Assembly (NCBI GenBank): GCA_964453435.1
Contig: CAYVQZ010000048.1
Coordinates: forward strand, 1 to 45,416
Reading direction: 5' to 3'
Length of the DNA: 45,416 bases
DNA from: CAYVQZ01 sp964453435
GTDB lineage: Bacteria; Abyssobacteria; SURF-5
Positions 1 through 8,557 of the stretch are shown here, in pieces; the stretch's first letter is position 1, and every line of letters starts with the position of its first letter. The notes below the pieces were generated by a model, which was not told where the DNA came from, searched no databases, and was given only the letters and a program-made list of their open reading frames with translations. A program made the translations under genes and the position numbers.

Positions 1-96
1 GACCGATTTGTTTTTCAAAGGTTAGCTTGCGGCGGGGCTCCGCCGTGTTACAATGGGGGTTGAGGCCCCACATTTGACCAGAGAAAAAACCCGATA

Positions 97-176
97 GAGT
101 GTGTTCCACGATTCATGGTGAAAGTTGTCCCCGAAGCGGCCGATTGCCGAATCACGGGACACATTCAATATCCCCG
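97..176. repeat. Inverted pair of the GTGGGACACA interspersed repeat (REPIN-like)
   Basis: Two copies of the dispersed repeat lie head to head. The left copy (about 97-127) reads on the minus strand as CACCATGAATCGTGGAACAC, one mismatch from the copy at 8255-8274. The right copy (about 150-176) reads on the plus strand as GAATCACGGGACACATTC followed by a C-run. The arms (100-115 and 152-166) are imperfect inverted repeats around a spacer of about 36 nt, so a hairpin is possible. The pair sits just before the CDF transporter gene, and an in-frame ATG at 115 falls inside it. Outside the pair, positions 1-96 contain small GC-rich hairpins (around 30-46 and 54-70) but no gene I can support. Confidence 0.6.
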
Positions 177-240
177 TGGGGCGGCAGCCGCGCCGGGAAC
201 GGACCGGCGGTTCGAAAAACGGGAAACGGGCAAATGCGGC

Positions 241-1470
241 ATGGATAAAGAAATCGTAAGCGCACCCGACCAGGAAACACAACAGATTCAGCGGCTCGCT
301 CTCTTTTCGTTTTTGCTCAATGTGGGCCTGGCGGGCGTGAAAGCCGTGCTGGCGATTTCCTCCGGAAGCCTGGCGATTACTGCAAGTGTTATCGATTCGG
401 CCACCGACTCGATTGCCTCGCTGGCCGTGTATGGCGGGCTCAGGCTTTCCGTTCGAAAATCGCCGACATTTCCGCTTGGCTTGTATAAAATCGAGAACAT
501 AATCTCGGTTTTCATCGCTTTTTTCGTTCTTCTCAGCGGATACGAGATAGCACGTCAAATTCTGCGCGGAGGCGCCGTTTCCCCCGATATCTCCGTCACA
601 ATAATCATTGTGCTGCTGGCGGGAACCGTTGCCACCTTTCTGTTCGGAAGACACGTGTCTGCCGCCGGCAGGAAAACCGAATCCCCGACCCTCATCGCCG
701 AGGGCCGCCATCGGCAGGTCGATGTCCTTTCTTCCGCCATAGTGCTGGCGTCGGTCGTTCTCACCTATGCGGGACTCAACGTTGAATTGTTTGGAATAAC
801 AATCGACCAGATTGGCGCGGCGCTGGTCCTGGTCTTTATCGCTCATGCCGGCTGGGAACTGCTCTCCGACGGAATGCGTGTGTTGCTGGACGCTTCGATT
901 GATTCAGAGACCCTGGAGCAAATCCACAAAATCATCGAGAAAGAGCCGGCGGTGGCGAAAATCCACTCCCTGATCGGTCGCAACGCCGGGAGATTCCGCT
1001 TCATTCAGGCCACCGTCGAGTTGCGGACAGGCGATTTGGAAAGGGCGCACAAGATCGCCACTCACATCGAATCCAATGTTCGGAAAGAAGTGCCCCATGT
1101 TGAACGCGTCGTGGTCCATTATGAACCACAGTCGCGCGAGTATCTCCGACTCGCCGTGCCGCTCGAGGAAGCCAGCGGCAAGATAAGCTCCCATTTCGGG
1201 GAGGCGCCCTTCTTCGCGATAGTCCTGGTGCGTTTGGCTGATAAAACAATAGAGAAACGGGAAATAGTCACGAATCCTTACGTTCATCTCGAAAAAGCGA
1301 AGGGTATTCGGGTGGCTGAATGGCTTGTCGCGCAAAAGGTCGACGAACTGCTCGTGAAAGAGGACATGCGACACAAGGGGCCTTCGTATGTCCTGTCCGA
1401 CGCGGGGGTGAACATACAGGTTGTTTCAGCCGGCACGCTGTCCGAGGCGGTCGAGGCGGCTCTCTCGTGA
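241..1470 (+). CDS. CDF-family cation efflux transporter with C-terminal NifX/NifB-like domain
   Basis: A 409-aa inner-membrane metal/proton antiporter of the cation diffusion facilitator family. The ATG at 241 is chosen because the longer start at 115 lies inside a dispersed repeat. Residues about 18-200 hold six hydrophobic helices with the metal-site residues D52 and D56 (helix 2) and H157 and D161 (helix 5). This is the D-D-H-D quartet of FieF/YiiP-type Zn/Fe transporters. Residues about 200-285 match the cytoplasmic CDF dimer domain. Residues about 290-409, beginning LRLAVPLEEASGKISSHFGE, resemble the dinitrogenase Fe-Mo cofactor (NifX/NifB/NafY) domain. The fusion suggests efflux tied to sensing or handling of a metal or metal cluster. 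The metal is not determined by sequence; Fe or Zn is most likely. It is convergent with the radical SAM gene and looks monocistronic. Confidence 0.88.
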   Translation: MDKEIVSAPDQETQQIQRLALFSFLLNVGLAGVKAVLAISSGSLAITASVIDSATDSIASLAVYGGLRLSVRKSPTFPLGLYKIENIISVFIAFFVLLSGYEIARQILRGGAVSPDISVTIIIVLLAGTVATFLFGRHVSAAGRKTESPTLIAEGRHRQVDVLSSAIVLASVVLTYAGLNVELFGITIDQIGAALVLVFIAHAGWELLSDGMRVLLDASIDSETLEQIHKIIEKEPAVAKIHSLIGRNAGRFRFIQATVELRTGDLERAHKIATHIESNVRKEVPHVERVVVHYEPQSREYLRLAVPLEEASGKISSHFGEAPFFAIVLVRLADKTIEKREIVTNPYVHLEKAKGIRVAEWLVAQKVDELLVKEDMRHKGPSYVLSDAGVNIQVVSAGTLSEAVEAALS

Positions 1471-1562
1471 TATCATGCGACCTTGCGCGGGTCGGCGGAA
1501 ATACCCGCCGGTTCAGGATGCAATTGCCGGTTATGGCCAGAAGCCGCCAATGCGGGAAACAA

Positions 1563-2552
1563 CTACTTGCCCGTGGCCGTGCCGCTCAGGCGGTACAACA
1601 TATCAATACAGACCGCGCAAAGGTTGTGCGACACTTTTTCATACCCCAGCGCTTGCCGCATTTTGTCATGCCCCTGGTCCAACCAATAGAAGACAGGGTC
1701 TTCCCGCACTCTTTGGTCGGAACATACCTTTGACAACCCCTCTCGGATATTTCCCAGGCGGTGTTGAAGGTCGTCCGGAAGCAAGCAACAAGGAATTACA
1801 TTTCCCTGCGGGTCGACCACGAGTCGGTCGTAGAAGTAGTCGCAGTGCCTTCCGGCGAATGGCGGTGTCTCCGGATTGGGATACAGCGTGATCGTAAAGG
1901 CGTGGCGCAGACTCGAAAGGGAATTCTCCAGTGTCCGTATCGCATTTTTGAATCCGGCCTCCGAAAATTGATAACTATCCGCCCGTTTCCCCCTTCCGCA
2001 CGGAACGATGGAACTGAGTTGCACGAGGTCCACATCCAAGGGGTCAAGCAGAGAGGCCAGGCGCTGAAATTCGTCGAGATTTCCGGGAATCACGACGCAG
2101 TTTACCCAGACCTCCACGCCCGCGCGCTTCGAGAGTTCGACCGCTCTCATTACGTGTTCGAATGAGCCCGGAACCCGGGTGAAATGGTCATGGGTTCGAG
2201 AGGTCGCCCCGTAAAGCGAAAATTTCAACTTCTGCAGGCCGACGGAAACCATCTCTTCCAAATAATCCTTTGTGAGGTTGGTCCCATTGGTCGAGATGCA
2301 GGCGCTCAAATCTTTCGCCGATGCGAGCCGGAGCGTCTCCAGAATAAATTCTCGCTCCACGATGAGCGGGTCTCCACCGCTGATGTCAAAAAACACCGTC
2401 CCCAAGGCTCTTGCCTGTTCGAGCATCCGCTCGATATCACGCAACTCGAGGCCGCCGTTGTCACGTGTCGGTCCGGCGTCAACCGAACAGTGACGACACC
2501 GCAGCGAGCATCGGGACGTTATGTGGAAATGAAGAACCGAGAATGTGTCCAT
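1563..2552 (-). CDS. Radical SAM protein with SPASM-type C-terminal cysteines
   Basis: A 329-aa radical SAM enzyme. The SAM-binding [4Fe-4S] motif CxxxCxxC is C15-C19-C22, near the N-terminus as usual. The GGDP motif (59-62), which contacts the SAM amino group, follows. After the partial TIM barrel a second cysteine set (C237, C255-C256, C277, C312, C315) is arranged like a SPASM or twitch auxiliary-cluster domain, preceded by the typical phrase VVDPQGNVIPCC. Members of this group modify peptides, proteins or cofactors. No precursor peptide or dedicated partner is visible, so the substrate is unknown. It lies 165 nt downstream of the spermidine-synthase-like gene on the same strand, with a dispersed repeat between, so co-transcription is uncertain. 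It converges on the CDF gene, and a short GC-rich hairpin (1493-1510) lies in the gap. Confidence 0.85.
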   Translation of the reverse strand: MDTFSVLHFHITSRCSLRCRHCSVDAGPTRDNGGLELRDIERMLEQARALGTVFFDISGGDPLIVEREFILETLRLASAKDLSACISTNGTNLTKDYLEEMVSVGLQKLKFSLYGATSRTHDHFTRVPGSFEHVMRAVELSKRAGVEVWVNCVVIPGNLDEFQRLASLLDPLDVDLVQLSSIVPCGRGKRADSYQFSEAGFKNAIRTLENSLSSLRHAFTITLYPNPETPPFAGRHCDYFYDRLVVDPQGNVIPCCLLPDDLQHRLGNIREGLSKVCSDQRVREDPVFYWLDQGHDKMRQALGYEKVSHNLCAVCIDMLYRLSGTATGK

Positions 2553-2682
2553 AATAATGCCGACGACGGTCAGAGACAGGGGCTTACGAATCTATCCCGC
2601 GATTTTTGTCCAATTCGCCAAAAGCTGAGCGCAGGGAACCGTGAGACTGTTCGATAATTCCTTGCAGTGCGCTTCGGGAGCG

Positions 2683-2716
2683 CCAATGAATCATGGGACA
2701 GATACTTTATCCCTTT
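2683..2716 (+). repeat. Copy of the GTGGGACACA interspersed repeat
   Basis: AATGAATCATGGGACAGATA followed by CTTTATCCCTTTTTC aligns with the copies at 8258-8285 and 150-176 (shared core ATGAATCxTGGGACA, then a C-run and T-run). It fills the gap between the radical SAM gene and the stop codon of the upstream membrane-protein gene. Confidence 0.5.
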
Positions 2717-2717
2717 T

Positions 2718-5132
2718 TCAGGCGGGCTCCTTCAGGACTTTCAAGTTCACAATGAGAAAGGCGAGGAAGTACGAGAAGGCTCCCACACACATCGCAACCG
2801 AGAACCCCCAACTGATTGCCGCCACGATTGAGAACACGGAAGCAAACACAGAGGTGGCGCCGTTAATTGCCCATACCCACGGGATCATGTCGTGAGCTTT
2901 TCTGTCAACCAGCCTGATGCCCATCGGAAAGGGCATGCCCATGAGCAGTCCGAGCGGCACGATTCCCAGCACCACCAGCGGGATTTTTACGCTTGTGGGA
3001 ATCGAGATCAATCCGTGAATAACGGGCGGAATGGTGAGAACGTACACGACCACCAGCGCCGACACGACCACCAGAAGCGTCCCCAGCCATCGGTTGCGGG
3101 AATCGGCAGGCAAGAAGCCGGAAATATAGCTGCCGGCCCCGCTGAAAATAAGGAGGCTGAACAGAGTGACGGAGAGCGCGTAGATGGGATGGCCGAGAAA
3201 CAGGAGCAACTTCTGCATCAATGGCACCTCAACCATCATGAAACCGACGCCGAGGCAGGTGAAATACCCAAGCAACGCCCATTTGCCCCGGATTCCTCTC
3301 AGCGCCTGTCGCCTGAGAGTCCAAAGAGGCCCGAAAATGAATAAGAGGCTCAAGACGGTGACGATGATCATGAGGCTTCCCAACACGAAAATTGCATTGT
3401 CATTGAAAGCGAGTCCCGCCGGCCGCTCGCGGGCTCGCAAAAAATCTTTGAGCCGAAGCATGTGGAAAAAAAACGGCTTGTCGTCGACCGGAGGCTCAAG
3501 GTTATATGGCAGGCTTTTGTAAAAGCTTTCGCTGCCTCCCGATTCATAAAGCTTTTCCACGACCGGATGGAAAGTCCTTTTCGGGCTTACCATAACCTGG
3601 TAATCCATCTTCCTTGACAATTCCTCCAACGCTCGTATTTCTTCATCGGTAAATTCCGATTTTTTGAAGAGTACCGTCCCCATATTGTAGTTTCTGATGA
3701 GAACGATGTGGTTCTCGGGATTCTGAACGCCGCTCGCCTTCCAAGCCTCATACCCGAGCGCCACCAGCCGCAGCGTTTGGCCTCCCTGGCTGCCGAGGAA
3801 AAAACGGGTTACGGTCAATATGCCGTCATCGGCCAGGTGGTCATAAAACTCTTGGAACGCCTCGATTGTATAGAGATTGTTCTCGCTCAGGACGAACGCG
3901 CCCGCCGCCGTGGCGGCCCACGAGTCAACCAGGGAAGCCTGAATTATGTCGTATTTGTCGCGCGACCTGGCTATGTAGCTTCGTCCCTCGTCCACCACGA
4001 CATGAACGTTGTCCATGCTGTACAAGTGCCCGCTGAACTCGGCGTAGTCGTCTCTGACAATTTCGACCACGCTCGGGTTGATCTCAATACCGTAAACCGA
4101 TTCGAAACCAAAAAGAAGGGCCGTCAGCACGTCTTTCCCTCCGCCCGGCCCTATAATCAGCGCTTTCTTGCCGCCTTCCTTCAAATAGTAGGCAATTGCC
4201 GCCGAGTCATATCGCAGCGCCGTCAGGGAATTCAGGTCGCCATCGAACTCATACATGGGAGTCGCCGCGTGGGCGTCAATCGATATCATCTTGATATTCG
4301 GATACGTTCCCTGGTAAGCGCGGCTCGGACCCCATCCCCGGAACGGCCCTTCCTCGTTCCATTTTGCAAGCACAACACGAGAGAACGGATTCCATCGTTC
4401 GAGAACAATGTCCCCCTCGACGTGGCCTTTCACAAACCGAACCTTCAGCATGTCCGTTTTCACATTTACGAACAATACGACCGCAAACCCCAGACACACC
4501 GCCGCCGACGCATAGCGCGTCGCCCGCCACTGCGCGGCCGACGCAAAACAGTATGCTGCGACGCCCGACAAGATGGCGCTGATGATGACGACGCTCGGTC
4601 CGTCGAAGACGAAGAGCAAGGGCAGCACCAGGAAACAGCCGATGCCGGCGCCCACAAGGTCTGAAAAGTAGAGCTTGCTCACCTGGCCCGAAAACTGTGT
4701 CAGCGCCAGCGATATGCAGAAGCCGCCGAAGAAAAACGGAACCGCCAGCACCACATACACCTGGCTCAGCAAAAGGAAACTGCGCAGAGAGAAACTCGGC
4801 ACGAACCTCGTATGAAGCTGGATTATCAACGCGATGACGGTCGTGACGCAAAAGATGAGCGCCGAGAGCGCGAGCCGCCGCATCGTATCCGTGCGCGAGC
4901 GGGTCGGCGCAAAGAGATAGACATATATCCCCCCGGCCGCGATTCCCAGCATTGCAATCGATATCGCCATGAACGCAAAATGGTACCACAGCGTGACCGA
5001 GAAAATCCGGATCAGAACAAGCTCGAGCATCAGGGTGGACATCGCAACAAGCGCGATTCCGATATATATCGGCCGCTCTACGGGGTTATCATTCAATATA
5101 ATTACTCCTTCAGAGTTTCCTTCGGCTCGCAT
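2718..5132 (-). CDS. Polytopic membrane protein with spermidine-synthase-like (SAM-binding fold) domain
   Basis: An 804-aa protein in three parts. Residues about 20-225 are a bundle of hydrophobic helices. Residues about 230-560 form a soluble domain of spermidine/spermine synthase type, with the nucleotide-binding glycine loop LIIGPGGGKD (326-334) and the acidic strand end GIEINPSVVEIV (348-359). Residues about 580-800 return to hydrophobic helices. This architecture is widespread in bacteria and often annotated as a fused MFS/spermidine synthase; true polyamine synthesis is not established for it. The first ATG (5132) has poor Shine-Dalgarno spacing. AAGGAG lies 8 nt before an in-frame TTG at residue 13 (5096), which may be the real start. 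Upstream (5133-5261) is a short non-coding gap. Confidence 0.8.
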   Translation of the reverse strand: MRAEGNSEGVIILNDNPVERPIYIGIALVAMSTLMLELVLIRIFSVTLWYHFAFMAISIAMLGIAAGGIYVYLFAPTRSRTDTMRRLALSALIFCVTTVIALIIQLHTRFVPSFSLRSFLLLSQVYVVLAVPFFFGGFCISLALTQFSGQVSKLYFSDLVGAGIGCFLVLPLLFVFDGPSVVIISAILSGVAAYCFASAAQWRATRYASAAVCLGFAVVLFVNVKTDMLKVRFVKGHVEGDIVLERWNPFSRVVLAKWNEEGPFRGWGPSRAYQGTYPNIKMISIDAHAATPMYEFDGDLNSLTALRYDSAAIAYYLKEGGKKALIIGPGGGKDVLTALLFGFESVYGIEINPSVVEIVRDDYAEFSGHLYSMDNVHVVVDEGRSYIARSRDKYDIIQASLVDSWAATAAGAFVLSENNLYTIEAFQEFYDHLADDGILTVTRFFLGSQGGQTLRLVALGYEAWKASGVQNPENHIVLIRNYNMGTVLFKKSEFTDEEIRALEELSRKMDYQVMVSPKRTFHPVVEKLYESGGSESFYKSLPYNLEPPVDDKPFFFHMLRLKDFLRARERPAGLAFNDNAIFVLGSLMIIVTVLSLLFIFGPLWTLRRQALRGIRGKWALLGYFTCLGVGFMMVEVPLMQKLLLFLGHPIYALSVTLFSLLIFSGAGSYISGFLPADSRNRWLGTLLVVVSALVVVYVLTIPPVIHGLISIPTSVKIPLVVLGIVPLGLLMGMPFPMGIRLVDRKAHDMIPWVWAINGATSVFASVFSIVAAISWGFSVAMCVGAFSYFLAFLIVNLKVLKEPA

Positions 5133-5261
5133 GTCTCCGAATCATAGATGACGGGAAAATAATTGTCAAGAACGTCCTCGCTTCGAATAAACTTCGGATT
5201 CCCCAATGTTGGACAAGATTCCCGTGTAATAGCCGTTTGACTCGGGTCGGCGGACGGCATA

Positions 5262-5297
5262 AAGCGCCCCCACCGGCATACGCCGATGGGGGCGCTT
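5262..5297 (-). terminator. Strong hairpin downstream of etfA
   Basis: AAGCGCCCCCA (5262-5272) pairs perfectly with TGGGGGCGCTT (5287-5297). The loop holds a second short stem, CGGC/GCCG. It lies 35 nt past the etfA stop codon. The uridine tract after it on the minus strand is short (CTTTAT), so it may be a weak intrinsic terminator or an mRNA 3'-end stabiliser. Confidence 0.6.
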
Positions 5298-5331
5298 GGC
5301 AACGTGATAAAAGACTGCCGGAAACAAGGCT

Positions 5332-6318
5332 CTATTGCGCTAACAGCTTTTTGAATTCCTCCGTCATCACCGGAACGACCTTGAAGAGGTCGCCGACGAT
5401 TCCGTAGTTCGCCACTTTGAAAATCGGCGCGTCGGGGTCCTTGTTCACGGCAACGATGACCTTCGATGTCTTCATTCCTGCAAGATGCTGAATCGAGCCG
5501 GATATTCCGCACGCAATATACAGCGACGGGTTTACGACCTTTCCGGTCTGACCCACCTGGTCGTGGTGGTCGCGCCAACCGGCGTCAACGGCCGCACGCG
5601 AGGCTCCGACCGCGGCCCCGAGCACATCCGCGAGTTCCTCGATAAGCTTGAACTCGTCGGGCCCCTTCATCCCGCGCCCGCCTGAAACGATGACGTCTGC
5701 CTCGGTCAGTTCCACCTTGCCGCCGGCGCTCTTTACAACCTCCTTGACCACGGTGCGCAAGTCGGCATCTTCGAGCGCAACCGACACTTTTTCCACGTCG
5801 GCGCCGGCGCCCGCCTGGGCTTCTCCCGGCGCCAGAACATTCGGCCGAATTGTGGCCATTTGCGGGCTGTCCTTGCAAACGACGGTCGTGATTGCCTTGC
5901 CCGCATAGATCGGCCGAGTGAACACCACCTTCTTATCGTCACCGACCTCGAGGCCCGTACAATCCGAACACAGGCCGACCCCGAGTCGCGCGGCGACGGT
6001 CGGGGCGAGGTCCTTCCCCAGAGCGGTATTCCCGAACATCAGCACGGAGGGGCTGTGTTGTTTTACGAGGTCTGCAATCACCTTCGCATATGCGCCGGGC
6101 GTATATTTCTCGAGTTTGGCGTCGTCAGCCACGAACACCTTCTTGGCGCCCATGGCGGCCAGTTCGTTCGCCATCGACTCGACTCCCGAGCCGATCAGGA
6201 TTGCGCCCACATCTTCACCGAGCTTCCCGGCCATTTCTTTGGAAGCATTCAGCATTTCATTGACGACCTTGACGATTTTGCCGTCACGCAGTTCAGCGAA
6301 AACCCATATTCCGCTCAT
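5332..6318 (-). CDS. etfA: Electron transfer flavoprotein alpha subunit
   Basis: A 328-aa EtfA, the FAD-binding subunit that passes electrons from acyl-CoA dehydrogenases to the quinone pool or a bifurcating partner. The N-terminal adenine-nucleotide-hydrolase-like domain covers about 1-200. The conserved C-terminal FAD domain is intact: SGGRGMKGPDEFKLIEELA (about 212-230), GASRAAVDAGW, the QVGQTGKVVNP segment, YIACGISGSIQHLAGM, and the VAVNKDPDAPIFKVANYGIV tail. Length is normal. It lies 46 nt after etfB and is the last gene of the crotonase-etfB-etfA run. No acyl-CoA dehydrogenase is in the window, so the dehydrogenase served must be encoded elsewhere. Confidence 0.97.
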   Translation of the reverse strand: MSGIWVFAELRDGKIVKVVNEMLNASKEMAGKLGEDVGAILIGSGVESMANELAAMGAKKVFVADDAKLEKYTPGAYAKVIADLVKQHSPSVLMFGNTALGKDLAPTVAARLGVGLCSDCTGLEVGDDKKVVFTRPIYAGKAITTVVCKDSPQMATIRPNVLAPGEAQAGAGADVEKVSVALEDADLRTVVKEVVKSAGGKVELTEADVIVSGGRGMKGPDEFKLIEELADVLGAAVGASRAAVDAGWRDHHDQVGQTGKVVNPSLYIACGISGSIQHLAGMKTSKVIVAVNKDPDAPIFKVANYGIVGDLFKVVPVMTEEFKKLLAQ

Positions 6319-6364
6319 AACATTCTCTCCTTACATATCTATAAGAACCGACGGTCCCATTTTC

Positions 6365-7153
6365 TTAAATCACTTTTGCCTCTTCACGGAGAAGTTTCAC
6401 GACTTCCTTCGCCGCATCCTCGGGCTCACCTTCGATAACCCGCCCGGCTTCCCGCTCGGGGGGCAGACTCATCGTGAGCACCGTGGTCTTGGCGCCCGCA
6501 TTGCCCACTTCGTCGGGCGAGGCGTCGATGTCGGCTGGAGTTTTGGTTTCGAGCGGCTTCTTTTTGGCCTTCATGATTCCCTTGAGTGACGCGTAGCGCG
6601 GCTCGTTCAGCCCCTTCTGGCACGTGATCACGGCGGGAAGCGCGGTCTCGATGACTTCCGAACCGCCTTCGATTTCGCGATGCGCCACCGCCTTGCCGTC
6701 CTGGAGTTCGAGTTTTGTCACAACGCCGACGTGCGGCAGGCCGAGGAGCTCTGCAACCCTCACACCCACCTGGTGGTTGTCGTTATCAATGGCTTGTTTG
6801 CCGCACAGGATGAGGTCATACTCCATCTTTTGCAGCGCTTTCGCGAGGGCGACCGCCGTGGAAGCGGCGTCACCGCCCAGAAACGCCGCATCATTCAGGT
6901 GCACGGCCTTATCTGCGCCCATGGCGAGGCCTGTCCGGAGAGCTTCGGCCGCCTTGTCCCAACCCACCGTGACAAGGGTGACCTCCCCATCTCCTTTTGC
7001 CTCTTTCGTCTTCAATGCCTCTTCGATTGCGAACTCGTCGTACGGATTGATGACATAGGTCACGCCTTCCGCACTGATTTGGGTTTCGCCAGGCTTCACC
7101 TGGACTTTCGTTTCCGTGTCCGGAACCTGCTTCAACAGTACAATAAGTTTCAT
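6365..7153 (-). CDS. etfB: Electron transfer flavoprotein beta subunit
   Basis: A 262-aa EtfB, the AMP- (or second FAD-) binding partner of EtfA. The ATG at 7153 begins MKLIVLLKQVPDTE, the standard family start, and is preceded by GGAGGA. Diagnostic segments are INPYDEFAIEEALK, MGADKAVHLND and DLILCGKQAIDNDNHQVG. The last is the nucleotide-loop region, and its sequence differs between bifurcating and non-bifurcating ETFs; I cannot assign the type by eye. It sits between the enoyl-CoA hydratase gene (52 nt upstream) and etfA (46 nt downstream) and is very likely co-transcribed with both. Confidence 0.96.
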   Translation of the reverse strand: MKLIVLLKQVPDTETKVQVKPGETQISAEGVTYVINPYDEFAIEEALKTKEAKGDGEVTLVTVGWDKAAEALRTGLAMGADKAVHLNDAAFLGGDAASTAVALAKALQKMEYDLILCGKQAIDNDNHQVGVRVAELLGLPHVGVVTKLELQDGKAVAHREIEGGSEVIETALPAVITCQKGLNEPRYASLKGIMKAKKKPLETKTPADIDASPDEVGNAGAKTTVLTMSLPPEREAGRVIEGEPEDAAKEVVKLLREEAKVI

Positions 7154-7205
7154 TCCATCCTCCTTCACGCTCTTACCGCACGCGGAAAAGCTTGTCTCCC
7201 TGCGT

Positions 7206-7994
7206 TCACTTGTCCTGGAAATTCGCCTTACGCTTCTCCAAAAACGCGCGAATACCCTCTGTTTTGTCAGCGCTTTCGCAGACTTCCCCGAAGACCTTTG
7301 CCTCCAGCGCCAGCCCATCGGCCAAACTCACGCCGAGGCCGCCGCCGACCGCGCGAAGCGCCGCGCGCGCCGCCACCATTCCTTTCCCTGCTATCTTCTC
7401 GGCGAGTCCCCGAACCGTCTCTTCGAGCCGGTCCGCAGGAACCACCGCGTTCACCAGCCCCAGCGTTTTTGCCTCATCCGCGGAGACCATGTCTCCGGTC
7501 AGAACCAGTTCCGTTGCCTTGCTCGGTCCGATAATACGAGGCAAACGCTGCGTCCCGCCGAAGCCGGGAATAATTCCCAGATTTATCTCCGGCTGTCCCA
7601 GTTTTGCCGCGTCGGAGGCCACGCGCATGTGGCATGCCATCGCCAATTCGCATCCGCCGCCGAGCGCCATCCCGTTGATTGCGCAAATGACCGGCTTTGT
7701 CAACTGCTCGATTTTGTTCAAAACCTTCTGCCCGTTGGCGGCCAGAGCCTCGCCCGCGGCTGCGTCCTTTATCGTGTCAAGCTGATTTATGTCCGCTCCG
7801 GCGACAAAAAACCGACCCTGGCCCGTGATTATGATAACTTTTACGGCGGAATCGGACGAGACGGAATCGATTGCGGCTTCGAGATCGCTCAGAACAGCCT
7901 CGCTCAAAGCATTGGCGGGAGGGTGGTCTATGACGAGTTTTGCTATCTTATTCTCGATGTTCACATGCACATACTTCAACTCTGCCACGTTCAT
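7206..7994 (-). CDS. Enoyl-CoA hydratase (crotonase family)
   Basis: A 262-aa crotonase-fold enzyme hydrating trans-2-enoyl-CoA to 3-hydroxyacyl-CoA. The start MNVAELKY at 7994 follows AAGGAG. The oxyanion-hole segments are FFVAGADI (62-69) and INGMALGGGCELA (106-118). Both catalytic glutamates of true hydratases are present, E116 in GGGCELA and E136 in GQPEINLG, 20 residues apart as in rat mitochondrial crotonase. This argues for genuine hydratase activity rather than another crotonase-superfamily reaction. It is the first gene of a run with etfB and etfA, pointing to fatty-acid, branched-chain or butyryl/crotonyl-CoA metabolism. The 563-nt region upstream should carry the promoter, but I see no convincing -35/-10 pair. 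Confidence 0.93.
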   Translation of the reverse strand: MNVAELKYVHVNIENKIAKLVIDHPPANALSEAVLSDLEAAIDSVSSDSAVKVIIITGQGRFFVAGADINQLDTIKDAAAGEALAANGQKVLNKIEQLTKPVICAINGMALGGGCELAMACHMRVASDAAKLGQPEINLGIIPGFGGTQRLPRIIGPSKATELVLTGDMVSADEAKTLGLVNAVVPADRLEETVRGLAEKIAGKGMVAARAALRAVGGGLGVSLADGLALEAKVFGEVCESADKTEGIRAFLEKRKANFQDK

Positions 7995-8187
7995 CTCCTT
8001 TTCCGTTGTTTTGCCAGAAGGAAACGCAAACTCGCTTCGGTCACTCGGTTTGACACAACGCGTTAACCCGGAAAGTATACCAGTGAACCCGCGCGGGGTC
8101 AAGCATAGCTCGCCGTCGAGGTGTCTCACGGTTTGGAAATCCGTGCTTTGGGAGCAGTAAATCCGTCTCACGATTACCAAGCGCAGG

Positions 8188-8238
8188 GGACTGTCCCAGA
8201 TTTACGGGCACAAAGTGCCGTAGAATCGGGACTGTCCC
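8188..8238 (+). repeat. GGGACTGTCCC-bounded element, copy 1
   Basis: GGACTGTCCCAGATTTACGG starts the element, and TAGAATCGGGACTGTCCC (8221-8238) ends it. The same left end (with ACATTTAAGGG) and an identical 18-nt right end recur at 10610-10700 around a longer interior. The core GGGACTGTCCC is palindromic apart from its central base. Confidence 0.6.
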
Positions 8239-8246
8239 CGAAGCGA

Positions 8247-8286
8247 ACAACCTTCACCATGAATCGTGGGACACTTTCCACCCCCA
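8247..8286 (+). repeat. Copy of the GTGGGACACA interspersed repeat
   Basis: CACCATGAATCGTGGGACAC (8255-8274) matches 19 of 20 positions of the reverse complement of the copy near position 100. The flank ACAACCTTCACC extends the match to 26 of 28. It abuts the GGGACTGTCCC element on its left. Confidence 0.65.
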
Positions 8287-8557
8287 GTTTTGCCCATTCC
8301 CCGATGCATGGCCGGAGAAGGACGCAACGGTCAGCTTCCGATTCCGGGTCTGTGGATTTCCGCGCCTTTATGCCACTTGTGCAGGGTACAAAAGGGTGAG
8401 TCCGTGGCTGGGTGGATTATATAAAGTATCCTCCGTGTTGTCAAGCGTTTTGTCTGTCCGGCCAGTCAAGAAATCGGAGCCTGAACCGCGCATCTCTCTC
8501 CCTGCGCGGGAACGGAGAATGGGATTGGTGAAAAAGAAGAGAATATGGGCGGGCCCT

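Larger units (their letters stand above)
7995..8557. other. Intergenic region with interspersed repeats
   Basis: About 560 nt with no gene I can support; the short open frames here lack family motifs and ribosome-binding sites. It separates the crotonase gene from mgtE, both on the minus strand. Its centre (8188-8290) is built from two families of short repeats also found elsewhere in the window and listed separately. This is genomic debris rather than a coding gap. Confidence 0.6.

Noticed and set aside
115..240. Longer start for the CDF transporter at 115
   Set aside because: The ATG lies inside a copy of the dispersed repeat and the added 42 residues do not resemble CDF N-termini.
3708..4664. 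318-codon plus-strand open frame opposite the spermidine-synthase-like gene
   Set aside because: Basic, motif-free shadow of a well-supported membrane protein gene.
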